Part shown: positions 1-8,772 of the stretch, one piece after another | Layout: each line of letters opens with the position of its first letter | How positions within the stretch are numbered: position 1 is the first letter of the stretch | Assembly: GCA_050953425.1 (NCBI GenBank) | Contig: JBMNMQ010000007.1 | Coordinates: 124,001 to 188,000, forward strand | Reading direction: 5' to 3' | From: RUG100 sp050953425 | Lineage (GTDB): Bacteria; Bacillota; Clostridia; Peptostreptococcales; Anaerovoracaceae | Length of the DNA stretch: 64,000 nt | Program-made: the position numbers and the translations under genes | The notes under the pieces: generated by a model | What the model was told of the DNA's origin: nothing | The model's input: only the letters and a program-made list of their open reading frames with translations | The model's database searches: none

Positions 1-710
1 ATGCGCGGCACCGTTCCGTCGCGGGCGAGGAGCCCCTCCTCAAAGCTGAGCGTACCTTCCGCCGGGATGACGATGCTGAGATTCCGGCCCTGTCGTCTGA
101 GCTCGGCGGCCTGGCAATCCGTGCACAGGATGATCGGTGATTTCGCATCGTGGGTGTTCAGTCCCCCGTTCTGCCGTGTTTTCCTGAGCAGTCTGAGAGC
201 CGATTCTGTCGAATAATTTTTTCCGTCGAGGCCGTATGAAATGGAAGCCAGCAGCATGTACGACCGGCCTGCGTAATCAAGGCAGGCGACCTCCGCGCCG
301 CATTGTTCGAGATCCCGCCATCCGCTGACCCGGGCGTCCGTACGATCCCTGTCCACAGCAATCACTACTGTCGCGAGGTACTGCGGATACCATTTCATGT
401 CTTTTTTCGCGCGGAGTCTGGAATGCGCCTGCACCTCGCTGCAGAAAATAACGTCACCGCTGAAATACGGCACGTCGTCAGATGTGTTGGCTTTGAAGCC
501 GGGCAGCGCCCTGCGGGCGATATGCGGGAATGTGTCGGCATTCGAACCCGGAACAAGAAGAACGGCTCTGTCTGAACAGCCTGTGAGAAAAAGGCTCAGC
601 AAAACAAGAACAATGCAGAATGCACAAAAACGCAAAAAACTCTTTCTTCTTATTCGATATACGTCTGTCCTCTCAATACACGAACAGCCGTATAGAAACC
701 TTGCTTTCAT
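1..710 (-). CDS. Lipoprotein resembling a solute-binding protein, 3' end outside window
   Basis: The frame is open leftward from base 710 to the window edge with no stop, so the C-terminus is missing. The product has a basic N-terminus, a hydrophobic segment and a lipobox (LFLTGC), so it should be a lipid-anchored extracellular protein. The part after the cysteine (VVIAVDRDR..., SGWRDLE..., later EGTLSFEEGLL) reads like a type-2 periplasmic-binding fold, but I cannot name a ligand. ATG at 710 has no visible Shine-Dalgarno. An in-frame TTG at 635, preceded by AAGAAAGAG, would put the lipobox Cys at residue 20 and is an equally good start. No transporter partner is visible on this side of the edge. 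Existence of the gene is well supported; the function is weak. Confidence 0.7.
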   Translation of the reverse strand, partial: MKARFLYGCSCIERTDVYRIRRKSFLRFCAFCIVLVLLSLFLTGCSDRAVLLVPGSNADTFPHIARRALPGFKANTSDDVPYFSGDVIFCSEVQAHSRLRAKKDMKWYPQYLATVVIAVDRDRTDARVSGWRDLEQCGAEVACLDYAGRSYMLLASISYGLDGKNYSTESALRLLRKTRQNGGLNTHDAKSPIILCTDCQAAELRRQGRNLSIVIPAEGTLSFEEGLLARDGTVPR

Positions 711-1034
711 TTCTATACCGTTCTTGCACTATCAATAACGACATCGGCAGCATTAAATGCACTAAGAAAAATGCTGCCCCAGAATACATCTATAGTTTAT
801 CGGATATCCGGTAATAAATCAAGGCACTGCCCGTTTTTTGCCGGTAAAACTGTTGAAATTTACATATTTTGCAAATTCGGCGGAAAATTAACAAACCCTC
901 TGTCGCAATCCTTTCCCGGCTTTATACGCGCCGGCTTCTTCCGCAGACTCCGTGCGGACCGGCCGACAGAGAAACGGCCTGCAGGCGTGCCGGCGCGTTC
1001 CGGCCGCGGCTTTCCGGTAAACAAACGGCAAGTC
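711..1034. other. Divergent intergenic region with a hairpin
   Basis: AT-rich spacer between the leftward lipoprotein and rightward tadA. It holds an inverted repeat at 747-777 (arms GCAGCATT and AATGCTGC, 15-base loop), placed just upstream of the lipoprotein start, which could be an operator or a leader hairpin of that gene. Nothing protein-coding is convincing here. Confidence 0.4.
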
Positions 1035-1063
1035 TTGAACCTCGATATAAAGTGTGATATGAT
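1035..1063 (+). promoter_or_regulatory. Sigma-A promoter of tadA
   Basis: TTGAAC (1035-1040), 17-base spacer, TATGAT (1058-1063). The expected transcription start is near 1070, only about four bases before the ATG at 1074, so the message would be almost leaderless or start at the ATG at 1086. Confidence 0.6.
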
Positions 1064-1073
1064 ATCCAAGCGT

Positions 1074-1538
1074 ATGGAAAAATACATGAGAGCAGCGCTG
1101 GAAGAGGCAAAAACCGCTGCCGCACTCGGGGAAATCCCGATCGGGGCGGTCATTGTCCGTGACGGCGAAATCATCGCCCGCGGTCACAACCTGACCGAGA
1201 GCGACAGAGATCCGACGGCGCACGCGGAAATCAATGCCATCCGCGCCGCGGCACGCCGGCTGGGAGGCTGGCGGCTGCTCGGCTGTGAGATGTATGTGAC
1301 GGCGGAGCCCTGCGCCATGTGTGCCGGTGCCATTGTCTGGTCACGTCTCGAGAAAGTCACCATCGGAACGATGGACCCCAAGGCCGGTGCCTGCGGGTCC
1401 CTATATAATATTGTACAGGATCCGCGCCTGAATCATCGCGTGGAACTGGAGACCGGACTCCTCGGGGAGGAATGCCGCGAACTGATGCGGTCGTTCTTCC
1501 GCGGTCTGCGGAGACGGAACGGAGGAAAGCAGGAATGA
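1074..1538 (+). CDS. tadA: tRNA-specific adenosine deaminase TadA
   Basis: Deaminates adenosine-34 to inosine in the tRNA-Arg(ACG) anticodon. The 154-residue product has the family length and the zinc site of cytidine/deoxycytidylate deaminases: His50 and catalytic Glu52 in TAHAE, then Cys80 and Cys83 in PCAMC. The frame is open further upstream, but the promoter at 1035-1063 rules out those extensions; ATG 1059 lies inside the -10 box. ATG 1074 is taken; ATG 1086 remains possible and has GGAA before it. The stop overlaps the next gene's start (ATGA), which indicates translational coupling. Confidence 0.95.
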   Translation: MEKYMRAALEEAKTAAALGEIPIGAVIVRDGEIIARGHNLTESDRDPTAHAEINAIRAAARRLGGWRLLGCEMYVTAEPCAMCAGAIVWSRLEKVTIGTMDPKAGACGSLYNIVQDPRLNHRVELETGLLGEECRELMRSFFRGLRRRNGGKQE

Positions 1539-2377
1539 AGAGAATCAGCGCGATACTCATGCTGTCGCTGATACTGGTGATGCTGGGCAGTACCGCGGCG
1601 TTCGGCGCTTCGGAACTGTCGGTGGTCGAGACCTCGCCGAAAGACGGCGCCACCAACCAGTCGATCGACAATATGGGTGTCAAGGTCACGTTTAATAAGG
1701 CCGTTTACAGCAAAAAATACATGAAAGCCAACCAGAAAAAATGCCATCTGGTAGACAACAAGGGGAAAAACGTGCCCCACCGCGTGGCTTTCAACTCGGA
1801 TGAGAAGGACATCATGCTGGTGGTGGCCGATACCAGCGCCGATGCCAAGAAAAAGGCCAGGATCAAGAGCAAAACCAGGTACACGCTGGTCATTGACGAA
1901 GGCTTCACTGCCGCCGACGGCTCCACCCTCAACGACCGCGCGTCCACCACGTTTGAAACGCAGAACCGCAAGACCAGCATGCGCATCAGCATGGGCATGA
2001 TGGGCGTGATGGTAGTCGGCATGATCTTCATGACGCAGCGTGAACAGAAGAGACAGCAGAAAGAAGAAAAAGAGCAGAGCGGCGAACCGATCAACCCGTA
2101 CAAGGAAGCAAAGCGTACCGGCAAAACGGTGGAGGAAATCGTCGCCCGGGAAGAAAAGAAAAAGGCCAGGGCGGCCAAAGACGCGGCCAAGAAGGAACGT
2201 TACCGCCGGGAGAACAAGGAAGAGATTGCTTCCGAAAACATGCGTGTGCCGCGGCCGCGGCCGATCGCCGAGGCCGGCAGCACCTACCGCTATCCGGTGA
2301 AGCAGCCGAAAGCGCAGAGCAGGAGCACGCATCCGCGCAATCAGACGGGGCGGCAGCGCAACACGAAAAAACACTGA
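1535..2377 (+). CDS. Secreted Ig-like-domain protein with one membrane anchor
   Basis: 280 residues. A signal peptide (about 1-24) precedes an Ig-like domain of the Big_5/SbsA type (about 28-145: 'VVETSPKDGATN', 'VKVTFNKAV', 'YTLVIDEGF'). A single membrane segment follows (about 150-170, rich in Met and Gly), then a long, highly basic and Glu/Lys-rich tail (KKKARAAKDAAKKERYRRE) that should be cytoplasmic. ATG 1535 is chosen because it has GGAGG upstream and overlaps the tadA stop. Its role is unknown; the layout suggests a wall-side sensor or anchor with a nucleic-acid-like basic tail. A terminator follows directly, so tadA and this gene form one unit. Confidence 0.75.
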   Translation: MKRISAILMLSLILVMLGSTAAFGASELSVVETSPKDGATNQSIDNMGVKVTFNKAVYSKKYMKANQKKCHLVDNKGKNVPHRVAFNSDEKDIMLVVADTSADAKKKARIKSKTRYTLVIDEGFTAADGSTLNDRASTTFETQNRKTSMRISMGMMGVMVVGMIFMTQREQKRQQKEEKEQSGEPINPYKEAKRTGKTVEEIVAREEKKKARAAKDAAKKERYRRENKEEIASENMRVPRPRPIAEAGSTYRYPVKQPKAQSRSTHPRNQTGRQRNTKKH

Positions 2378-2440
2378 GACCTGTACGTCTGCGAACGGAT
2401 GCGGACGCAGAGGGCAGCAGCCAGAAACAGATCGACAAGA

Positions 2441-2468
2441 TGAGCGGGACAGACCCGCTCATCTTTTT
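2441..2468 (+). terminator. Intrinsic terminator after the tadA unit
   Basis: Stem TGAGCGGG / CCCGCTCA with loop ACAGA, followed by TCTTTTTC. Confidence 0.85.
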
Positions 2469-2588
2469 CCGGGGCCGCAGCTGCCGCCGCGTCGCCCGGT
2501 GCCGGCGGAAACCCGCGAGTGCCGGCGGCGCCGGCAAACGGCCGCCGTGCCGAACGACCGCCGCTGCAGACGGAAGGAGGGCCGCATT

Positions 2589-3557
2589 ATGAAACGGGAA
2601 CTGACCATTTACGCCCACGCGAAGATCAATCTCAGCCTCGATGTGCTGGGAATGCTGGACAACGGCTACCATGCCGTCGATATGATCCTGCAGATGATCG
2701 GACTGCATGATGATGTCGCTGTGCGCTGGGAAGCGGCGGCCAGCGCTGCCTGCGCGCAGGCAGCCGGGCGGCCGCTGACGATCGCGCTCGATCCGGGCCG
2801 CGACGACCTGCCGGCCGATGACGGCAACCTCGCCGTCCGCGCCGCGCGGCTGATGGTCCGGGAGCATGTTCGCCGCCGCGGCGGAGAACCGGCCGGGAGC
2901 CTGCGGATTGCGGTGACAAAGCGCATCCCGGTGGCGGCCGGCCTGGCCGGCGGCAGCGGCAACGGCGCCGCGGTGCTGCTCGCTCTCAATGAGCTCTGGG
3001 ATCTGCATCTGCCGCTGCCGGAGCTCTGTGCGCTGGGCGCCGAACTGGGAGCGGATGTGCCGTTTTCCGTGATCGGCCTGGCAAAACTGAACCGCCGGCT
3101 CGGTCTCGCCGACGATCCGCTGGCCGCGGTCTGCGCCCGGGCGACGGGCACCGGCACCGAGCTGGAGCCGCTGCCCGGCTGGGCCGGAGAACTGGTGCTG
3201 GCGCATCCGCCGCTGACGGTTTCCACCGCCGAGGTCTACCGCGGCCTGCGCATGGATGCCGATACGGTGCATCCCGACGTGGCCGCACAGGCGGCCGGCA
3301 TTCGCGCCGGCGATCCCAAACGGGTCGCCGAAAATGCGGTGAACGTACTTGAAAATTATTCGCTGAACCGTTATGATAAGATTGTGTATACAAAGAACAT
3401 GATAAAAATGCTCGCTCCGGAGGCGGTCGTATTAATGAGCGGCAGCGGCCCGTCGGTCTTCGCGCTGGTCGATGATCCGGCGGTGCAGGAACAGCTGCTG
3501 ACGGCGCTGGGGAAGGCCGGCATTGACGCCTGCCGTACGGAATCGCTGCGGGCATAA
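2589..3557 (+). CDS. ispE: 4-diphosphocytidyl-2-C-methyl-D-erythritol kinase IspE
   Basis: Phosphorylates CDP-methylerythritol in the MEP isoprenoid pathway. The 322-residue GHMP kinase begins with the typical IspE N-terminus (AHAKINLSLDVLG...GYH), has the ATP-binding glycine motif PVAAGLAGGSGNGAA near residue 117, and ends with the third GHMP motif MSGSGPSVFAL. After 'GADVPFSV' the usual Gly-rich loop is replaced by a longer Arg/Asp-containing stretch, a mild divergence. The start is ATG 2589, preceded by GGAGGG; frames further upstream lie in an Arg-rich spacer. The gene sits 12 bases before a GntR regulator. Confidence 0.95.
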   Translation: MKRELTIYAHAKINLSLDVLGMLDNGYHAVDMILQMIGLHDDVAVRWEAAASAACAQAAGRPLTIALDPGRDDLPADDGNLAVRAARLMVREHVRRRGGEPAGSLRIAVTKRIPVAAGLAGGSGNGAAVLLALNELWDLHLPLPELCALGAELGADVPFSVIGLAKLNRRLGLADDPLAAVCARATGTGTELEPLPGWAGELVLAHPPLTVSTAEVYRGLRMDADTVHPDVAAQAAGIRAGDPKRVAENAVNVLENYSLNRYDKIVYTKNMIKMLAPEAVVLMSGSGPSVFALVDDPAVQEQLLTALGKAGIDACRTESLRA

Positions 3558-3569
3558 AGGAGCAGGCAG

Positions 3570-4265
3570 ATGATTAATCTGGACATCAAGAATCACCGAC
3601 CGCTGCGGGAAATCGTCTATGAAGAACTGAAGATGCAGATCCTCAAGGGGGAAATCGAACCCGGTACGCGAATGATGGAAGTGGAGATGGCCGAAGAAAT
3701 GGGCGTCTCCCGCACGCCGATCCGCGAGGCGATCCGCAAGCTGGAAAAAGAGGGGCTCGTCACCATCGAGCCGCGCCGCGGCGCGTACGCTTCCCAGATT
3801 TCCCAGAAGGACATGATTGAAATCCTCGAAGTGCGGCAGAACATGGAAGGGCTGGCGGCCTTTTACGCGGCGACCCGCATGGGAGAAAAGAATCGGAAGC
3901 TGATGCATGAAGCCGCCGACGCTTTCGATGATGCGGTGGCTCGCGGCAGCACACAGGAAATGATCCGCTACGATACCCGCTTCCACCATATCATCGTGGA
4001 AGGCGCGGACAACAAGATCCTCGTCAACATGGTCGAACAGCTGCAGGAACTGGTGCTGCGCTTTCGCTATCTGTACTACGATACGTTCAAACGGGGCGAG
4101 AAGATGCCGGCGGAGCATCACCGGATCATGGGTGCCATTGATGCCGGCTGTGCCGATGAGGCCCGGGAGGCGGCCGATATCCACATCGAGCGGCTCAAGC
4201 AGATGATCCGCAGTGATTTCCGGCCCGGCGACACGCCCCATCCGCATAAGACCGGTACCCGGTAG
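3570..4265 (+). CDS. GntR-family transcriptional regulator, FCD (FadR) type
   Basis: 231 residues. The N-terminal winged helix (about 12-75: LREIVYEELKMQILKGEI, MGVSRTPIREAIRKLEKEG, then PRRGAYAS) is a textbook GntR reader head. The C-terminal all-helical FCD domain (about 85-220) has the Asp/His residues (RYDTRFHH, EHHRIMGAI) that usually bind a metal or small acid. The ligand is unknown. The gene has an AAGGAG site 12 bases after ispE and is probably co-transcribed with it. The neighbours do not reveal a target. Confidence 0.92.
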   Translation: MINLDIKNHRPLREIVYEELKMQILKGEIEPGTRMMEVEMAEEMGVSRTPIREAIRKLEKEGLVTIEPRRGAYASQISQKDMIEILEVRQNMEGLAAFYAATRMGEKNRKLMHEAADAFDDAVARGSTQEMIRYDTRFHHIIVEGADNKILVNMVEQLQELVLRFRYLYYDTFKRGEKMPAEHHRIMGAIDAGCADEAREAADIHIERLKQMIRSDFRPGDTPHPHKTGTR

Positions 4266-4417
4266 CGGCGGATTCGCTCTCCGTCTTGATCGGACGAGCG
4301 CTGTCTGACAAGCACTGCCTGTTGCGCAGCGCCGGTCCGGGCTGCCGTGCGTCGGGTTGAGGGCCTGTCCATCCATCCCCTTGTTGGGCAGACAGCATTT
4401 TCCGGAGATGACTGATA

Positions 4418-4460
4418 CAGCCGGACGAGCAGCAGATCAAGCTGCCCGTCCGGCTGTTTT
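4418..4460. terminator. Terminator between convergent GntR and mnmA genes
   Basis: Long stem CAGCCGGACG-AGCAG / CTGC-CCGTCCGGCTG followed by TTTT on the plus strand. It lies in the 225-base convergent spacer and may serve both directions. Confidence 0.8.
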
Positions 4461-4490
4461 GCGGTGCGGTTCTTTTCCGGTCGCGAGCGC

Positions 4491-5549
4491 TCAGTCGATG
4501 GTGCCGCCCCCGACTACGACGTCGCCGTCATAAAAGACCGCCGCCTGACCGCTGGTGACGGCGCGCTGCGGCTCCTCGAACTCGACGCGGGCGCGGTCTC
4601 CCGCGAGCGGCTGCACGACGGCCGGAAAGGCTTTCTGGCTGCAGCGGATTCTGGCTTCGACCCGCAGTTCCCGCTGCGGCGGCGCGCAGGCGATCCAGTT
4701 GAGGCTGCTGACCGTGAAGGTTCGCCGGCGGAGGTCGGCGTCGCGCCCGAGGACGATGCGGCTGCGGGCTGCGTCCTTGGCGCAGACGTACATCGGTTCC
4801 TGCAGCGCCAGCCCCAGGCCGCGGCGCTGGCCGATCGTGTAGCGGATGATGCCGCGATGCCGGCCGAGCACGTTCCCGTCCATGTCGACAAAGTCACCGG
4901 GCGGATAGTCGCGTCCGGTGCGGCGGCAGATGTAATCTGCGTAGCGGCCGTCGGGGATGAAGCAGATGTCCTGGCTGTCGTGCTTGTGCGCGTTGACAAA
5001 GCCCTGCGCGGCGGCGATTTCCCGCACTTCTTCCTTGTGCAGATTACCGAGCGGGAACCGCGTCCGCGCCAGCTGTTCCTGATCCAGCGTATAGAGGAAA
5101 TAGCTCTGATCTTTGTGTCGGTCGACGGCCCGCTGCAGCAGCCAGCGGCCGCTGCCGGTGTCATAGGAAATCCGCGCGTAGTGGCCGGTGGCCATCTGCG
5201 TGACACCGAGGGTGCGGCCGCAGTCAAAGAGGCGTCGGAATTTGATGCAGCGGTTGCAGTCGATGCAGGGATTCGGCGTGCGGCCGGTTTCGTAGGCGCG
5301 GACAAAGCGATCGATGACTTCGGCCGCGAATTCCTGCGAGAGATCGAAGACGTAGTGCGGCATGCCGAGACGCCGGGCGACGGCGCGGGCATCGGCCGCA
5401 TCGCGGTCGCTGCTGTCCGGCCCGAGCAGCCGCAGCGTGGCACCGCAGCTTTCCTCCGCCTGTTCTGCCATCAGAAAAGCGGCGACGCTGCTGTCGACGC
5501 CGCCGCTCATGGCTGTCATTATTTTTTCTTTGCTGATTTTCTGTACCAT
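4491..5549 (-). CDS. mnmA: tRNA-uridine 2-sulfurtransferase MnmA
   Basis: Thiolates U34 of Lys, Glu and Gln tRNAs. 352 residues, the usual length. The PP-loop SGGVDSS (residues 15-21) activates the uridine with ATP. The catalytic cysteines are visible in 'TPNPCIDCN' and 'DSQDICF', and 'TGHYARI' and 'DQSYFLYTL' are family signatures. The gene runs leftward downstream of htrA but is separated from it by 440 bases filled with tandem repeats, so it probably has its own promoter. No cysteine desulfurase is adjacent. Confidence 0.96.
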   Translation of the reverse strand: MVQKISKEKIMTAMSGGVDSSVAAFLMAEQAEESCGATLRLLGPDSSDRDAADARAVARRLGMPHYVFDLSQEFAAEVIDRFVRAYETGRTPNPCIDCNRCIKFRRLFDCGRTLGVTQMATGHYARISYDTGSGRWLLQRAVDRHKDQSYFLYTLDQEQLARTRFPLGNLHKEEVREIAAAQGFVNAHKHDSQDICFIPDGRYADYICRRTGRDYPPGDFVDMDGNVLGRHRGIIRYTIGQRRGLGLALQEPMYVCAKDAARSRIVLGRDADLRRRTFTVSSLNWIACAPPQRELRVEARIRCSQKAFPAVVQPLAGDRARVEFEEPQRAVTSGQAAVFYDGDVVVGGGTID

Positions 5550-5627
5550 TTTTTTCTCTGTCTGCGGCGCGGCCGCAGTCCGGCCGCCGCATCAAAGCGG
5601 CTTTCACGCCGGGTGCCCGCTGCAGCG

Positions 5628-5798
5628 GTGCTTGCTTTCTGCATCAATGCTTGCTTTCTGCATTACTGTTTGCTTCCTGCATCAATGCTTGCTTCCTGCA
5701 TCACTGTTTGCTTCCTGCATCACTGTTTGCGTCCTGCATCATTGTGCGTTTTCTGCACTGATGTGCGTTTTCGGTATCGATGCACGGCTTCTGCATCG
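5628..5798. repeat. Nine tandem 19-bp units
   Basis: Units such as ATGCTTGCTTCCTGCATCA repeat nine times with exact 19-base spacing; the last three copies (5742-5798) are degenerate. The array lies between htrA and mnmA, upstream of the mnmA start. There are no spacers, so it is not a CRISPR array. Confidence 0.9.
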
Positions 5799-5890
5799 AC
5801 GGAACATCCCGTGTTTCAGTATATCATATTCCCGGGTGCGCTGCTGAGAAAAATGCGGGGCGATGAACGCGGGAGCTTCCTCTGCCGATC

Positions 5891-5974
5891 CGTCGCTCGA
5901 CCCGTCGCTCGATCCGTCGCTCGACCCGTCGCTCGACCCGTCGCTCGACCCGTCGCTCGATCCGTCGCTCGATC
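5891..5974. repeat. Seven tandem 12-bp units
   Basis: CGTCGCTCGAYC repeated seven times without interruption, differing only at the eleventh base (C or T). It ends 15 bases from the htrA stop codon, on its downstream side. Confidence 0.92.
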
Positions 5975-5989
5975 GCCCCCGCGCGATTT

Positions 5990-7321
5990 TTACCAGTTAT
6001 TGAAGAAGTCGTCGAAGAGGCTGCTGCCGCCGGAACTGCCGCCGGAGTTTCCGCCGCTGTCGTAGCCGCCGCCGTTGCTGCCGCCGCTGCCGCCGCTGCT
6101 GCCGGAATCGTTCTGCTGCGTGGAGGAGCCGGGGTCGCTCTCGGAAATGAGTTTCAGCTTGAGCGTCTGCGTCTGGTTATTGCGCAGGATGACGACGTTG
6201 AGGGTATCCCCGACCTTATGCGACTGAATGATTTTTTTCATCTGCGAGAAACTCGAAATCTTTTTGCCGTTGACCTTATAGATCATATCGCCGGTCTGGA
6301 ATCCCGCGCTGGTCGCTTCGCTGCTGTAGATCCGCGCGACGTAGACGCCGGTTTCGGTGACGCCGGCGCTGTCGGCCGCGGTCTGATCGGTGAGGTCGCT
6401 GTAGCTCATGCCGGTGTTCGGCTTGGAGGATGCGCTGTTGATGTTCCCCTTGTTTTTAATGATCTTGCTGGCCGATTTCGCCGCCACGTTGACCGGGATG
6501 GCAAAGCCCAGTCCCTCGACGTCTTCGCCGGTGGATTTGGCAACCACGAGTCCGATCAGCTGACCGCTGTCATTGAACATGCCGCCGCCGGAATTGCCGG
6601 GGTTGACGGAAGCGTCGGTCTGAATCAGATTCATGGTCTGGTTGTTGAGTGTGACTTCACGGTTCTTGGCGCTGATAATGCCGGCGCTGACGCTGCCGCC
6701 GAGGGAGCCGAGCGGGTTGCCGATGACGACGGCCATGTCGCCGACGCTGCTCTGATTGCTGTTGCCGTAGGTGACGGCCGTCAGATTCCTGGCGTTGATC
6801 TTGATGACGGCTACATCGTTTTCTGCATCTGTGCCGACGACACTGGCCGTGTAGCTCTTGCTGCCCGCCTTGACCGTGATCTTGGAAGCGCCGTCGATCA
6901 CGTGGTTGTTGGTCATGATGTAGCCGTTGCTCTTGATAATTACGCCGCTGCCGGCACCCTGGGTGACATATTCGCCGAGCCAGGTGTTGCCCTGCTTGAC
7001 GCTCTCGGTGGTAATCTCAACTACGGAATTCTTCACCTTGCTGTTGATCTGCTGGACGCTCAGCTTGCTGTTGGTTGCGTTCTGCAGCTTGTAGCCGGAG
7101 CCGGAAGAGGAAACGGTGGTCGTGTCGGTGCCGGTGCCGCCGCCGTTGAGCCAGCTGGTCAGCTGCACGGTGCCAAAGCTGACCGCGCAGGCCACCAGGA
7201 GCATGACGACGATGAGGAGCGCCATCGACCGGCGCGTCATGACGAGGTATTTCCTGTTTTTCCTCGGGGGTTCTTCCGGCGACTGTGAAGAGCCGGAGAA
7301 ATAGGGATTATTGGGATTCAT
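5990..7321 (-). CDS. htrA: Membrane-anchored HtrA/DegP-type serine protease with PDZ domain
   Basis: 443 residues. A short cytoplasmic N-terminus precedes one membrane segment (about 31-55). The trypsin-like domain has the triad His140 (NNHVI), Asp169 (ENDVAVIK) and Ser244 (GNSGGG). A single PDZ domain (about 325-400, ending 'KVGDTLNVVILR') follows, then a Ser/Gly-rich tail ending in an acidic-aromatic LFDDFFNNW. It should degrade or refold misfolded proteins on the outer face of the membrane. The start is ATG 7321, because AAAGG lies 9 bases upstream; the ATG at 7330 directly abuts that sequence and would leave no spacing. It is divergent from hslO, another stress chaperone. Confidence 0.93.
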   Translation of the reverse strand: MNPNNPYFSGSSQSPEEPPRKNRKYLVMTRRSMALLIVVMLLVACAVSFGTVQLTSWLNGGGTGTDTTTVSSSGSGYKLQNATNSKLSVQQINSKVKNSVVEITTESVKQGNTWLGEYVTQGAGSGVIIKSNGYIMTNNHVIDGASKITVKAGSKSYTASVVGTDAENDVAVIKINARNLTAVTYGNSNQSSVGDMAVVIGNPLGSLGGSVSAGIISAKNREVTLNNQTMNLIQTDASVNPGNSGGGMFNDSGQLIGLVVAKSTGEDVEGLGFAIPVNVAAKSASKIIKNKGNINSASSKPNTGMSYSDLTDQTAADSAGVTETGVYVARIYSSEATSAGFQTGDMIYKVNGKKISSFSQMKKIIQSHKVGDTLNVVILRNNQTQTLKLKLISESDPGSSTQQNDSGSSGGSGGSNGGGYDSGGNSGGSSGGSSLFDDFFNNW

Positions 7322-7354
7322 GTCGCTCATCCTTTCTAATTATATTCTGTATCT

Positions 7355-7383
7355 TTGACGGGAACTATGTTAAAATATTAAAT
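7355..7383 (+). promoter_or_regulatory. Promoter of hslO
   Basis: TTGACG (7355-7360), 17-base spacer, TTAAAT (7378-7383), 35 bases before the hslO start. A TATAAT on the other strand within the same 96-base gap probably serves htrA, with a weak -35. Confidence 0.5.
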
Positions 7384-7417
7384 TGAAATTTACCTTAAAC
7401 ATCGGAAGGATAATGCG

Positions 7418-8344
7418 ATGAGCAAAGTACTGACAGGGATCGATCAGAGTCAGTCGTTTCGATTCTATCTGACGATCAGCACCGACGTGGTGGAGCGGGC
7501 GCGGGAGATCCACGACCTCTCGCCGCTGGCCTGCGCGGCGCTGGGCCGGGTGCTGACCGGCGCCGGTCTGATGTGCGTGATGATGAAGAATCCCCGCGAT
7601 CGATTGACGGTGCAGTTCAAGGGCGACGGCCCGGCCCGGCAGATCATTGCCTGCGGCTACGGCGACGGCCGCGTGCGCGGCTACATCGCCGACCCGCACG
7701 TCGACCTGCCGCTGACCGCGGCCGGCAAGCTGGATGTCGGCGGCGCCATCGGCGTCGGCGAACTGACCGTGATCCGGGACATCGGCCTGAAGGAGCCGTA
7801 CGTGGGAACGATTGCCCTCGTCGACGGCGAAGTGGCAGATGATCTGACGGCCTACTACTTCCTGTCGGAACAGCAGAACACTTCGATCGCACTCGGCGTC
7901 AAGGTCGGGCGGGAAGAAAAGGTCATCGCCGCCGGCGGCATGTTTATTCAGATGCTGCCGGAGGCGCAGGAGACGGTGATCGACGCTCTGGAAGCCATGC
8001 TCGCCGATCTGCCGCCGATGACCACCGTGGTCGAGGAAACGCTGCTGCAGGGGGCGGGCAGAACCGAGGAGGAACTGCTGGAAGCGATGATGGAACGCAT
8101 CTTCGGCGGCCTCGCTCCGGCTTATGCACCGCAGATCCTCGAGTTTCGCGATATGCGCTGGGAGTGCGACTGCAGCCGCGGCCGCATGGCGCAGGCGCTG
8201 ATGACCATCGGCACCAAAGAGCTGCGCACGCTCATCGAAGAGGACGGCGGGGCGGAGCTCAGCTGTCAGTTCTGCGGCAGTACTTATCGTTTTTCAAAGC
8301 AGGAGCTGGAAGAGATCCTGCTCCGCGCGAGGACGCAGTCATGA
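7418..8344 (+). CDS. hslO: Redox-regulated chaperone Hsp33
   Basis: 308 residues, family length. The C-terminal zinc centre is intact: C250-x-C252 and C283-x-x-C286 (CDC and CQFC). Oxidation of this centre normally switches the holdase on. The N-terminal part (SFRFYLTIST, GLMCVMM, GPARQIIACG) is typical. A GGAAGG site precedes ATG 7418. The stop overlaps the DUF1934 start (ATGA), so the two are translationally coupled. Confidence 0.97.
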   Translation: MSKVLTGIDQSQSFRFYLTISTDVVERAREIHDLSPLACAALGRVLTGAGLMCVMMKNPRDRLTVQFKGDGPARQIIACGYGDGRVRGYIADPHVDLPLTAAGKLDVGGAIGVGELTVIRDIGLKEPYVGTIALVDGEVADDLTAYYFLSEQQNTSIALGVKVGREEKVIAAGGMFIQMLPEAQETVIDALEAMLADLPPMTTVVEETLLQGAGRTEEELLEAMMERIFGGLAPAYAPQILEFRDMRWECDCSRGRMAQALMTIGTKELRTLIEEDGGAELSCQFCGSTYRFSKQELEEILLRARTQS

Positions 8345-8772
8345 AGAAAGTAAGATTGAAAATCACGGGCAGCTATATCTACGGGGACAACCGCGAAGAG
8401 GATCAGATGGAGCTCATCACCGACGGCAAGCTGTACCAGCACGGCAAGCGCATCTATCTGACCTACGACGAGAGCGAGATGTCCGGCCTGGAGGGCTGCA
8501 AGACACGTCTGACGCTGGAGGGACAGACGGTAAGCATGACGCGCCGCGGCACCGCCGTCGGCATCGACACCGAAATCTACTTTGAAAAGGGCCATCGCTA
8601 CTCGGGCTATTACGATACGCCCTACGGGCCGGTGGAGATGGAGGTGCTGACCAATACGGTGCACAACAGCATCACGCCGGAGGGCACCGGTGCGGTCGAC
8701 ATCGACTATCACGTCAGCCTCAAGGGGCTGTCGGAAAACCGCAACCGACTCAATATCGAAATCTTACAGTAA
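8341..8772 (+). CDS. DUF1934 beta-barrel protein
   Basis: 143 residues. It matches the small lipocalin-like DUF1934 family: 'LKITGSYIYGDN...DQMELITDGKL', 'YLTYDESEMSGLEG', and 'YDTPYGPVEMEVLTN'. No signal peptide or membrane segment is present. The biochemical role is unknown. Coupled to hslO by a four-base overlap. Confidence 0.85.
   Translation: MKKVRLKITGSYIYGDNREEDQMELITDGKLYQHGKRIYLTYDESEMSGLEGCKTRLTLEGQTVSMTRRGTAVGIDTEIYFEKGHRYSGYYDTPYGPVEMEVLTNTVHNSITPEGTGAVDIDYHVSLKGLSENRNRLNIEILQ

Noticed and set aside
5628..5798. Possible CRISPR array
   Set aside because: Units are directly adjacent with no spacers, are only 19 bp, and no cas genes are near.
4464..6065. 533-codon open frame on the plus strand over mnmA and the 12-bp repeats
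   Set aside because: Antisense shadow of mnmA; the end is a translated tandem repeat (Val-Ala-Arg-Pro/Ser) and no family features appear.
6636..6910. TGTTG- and AACAAC-like words inside htrA and other genes (for example 17866)
   Set aside because: They are half-sites inside coding sequence without a partner half or a -10 box.
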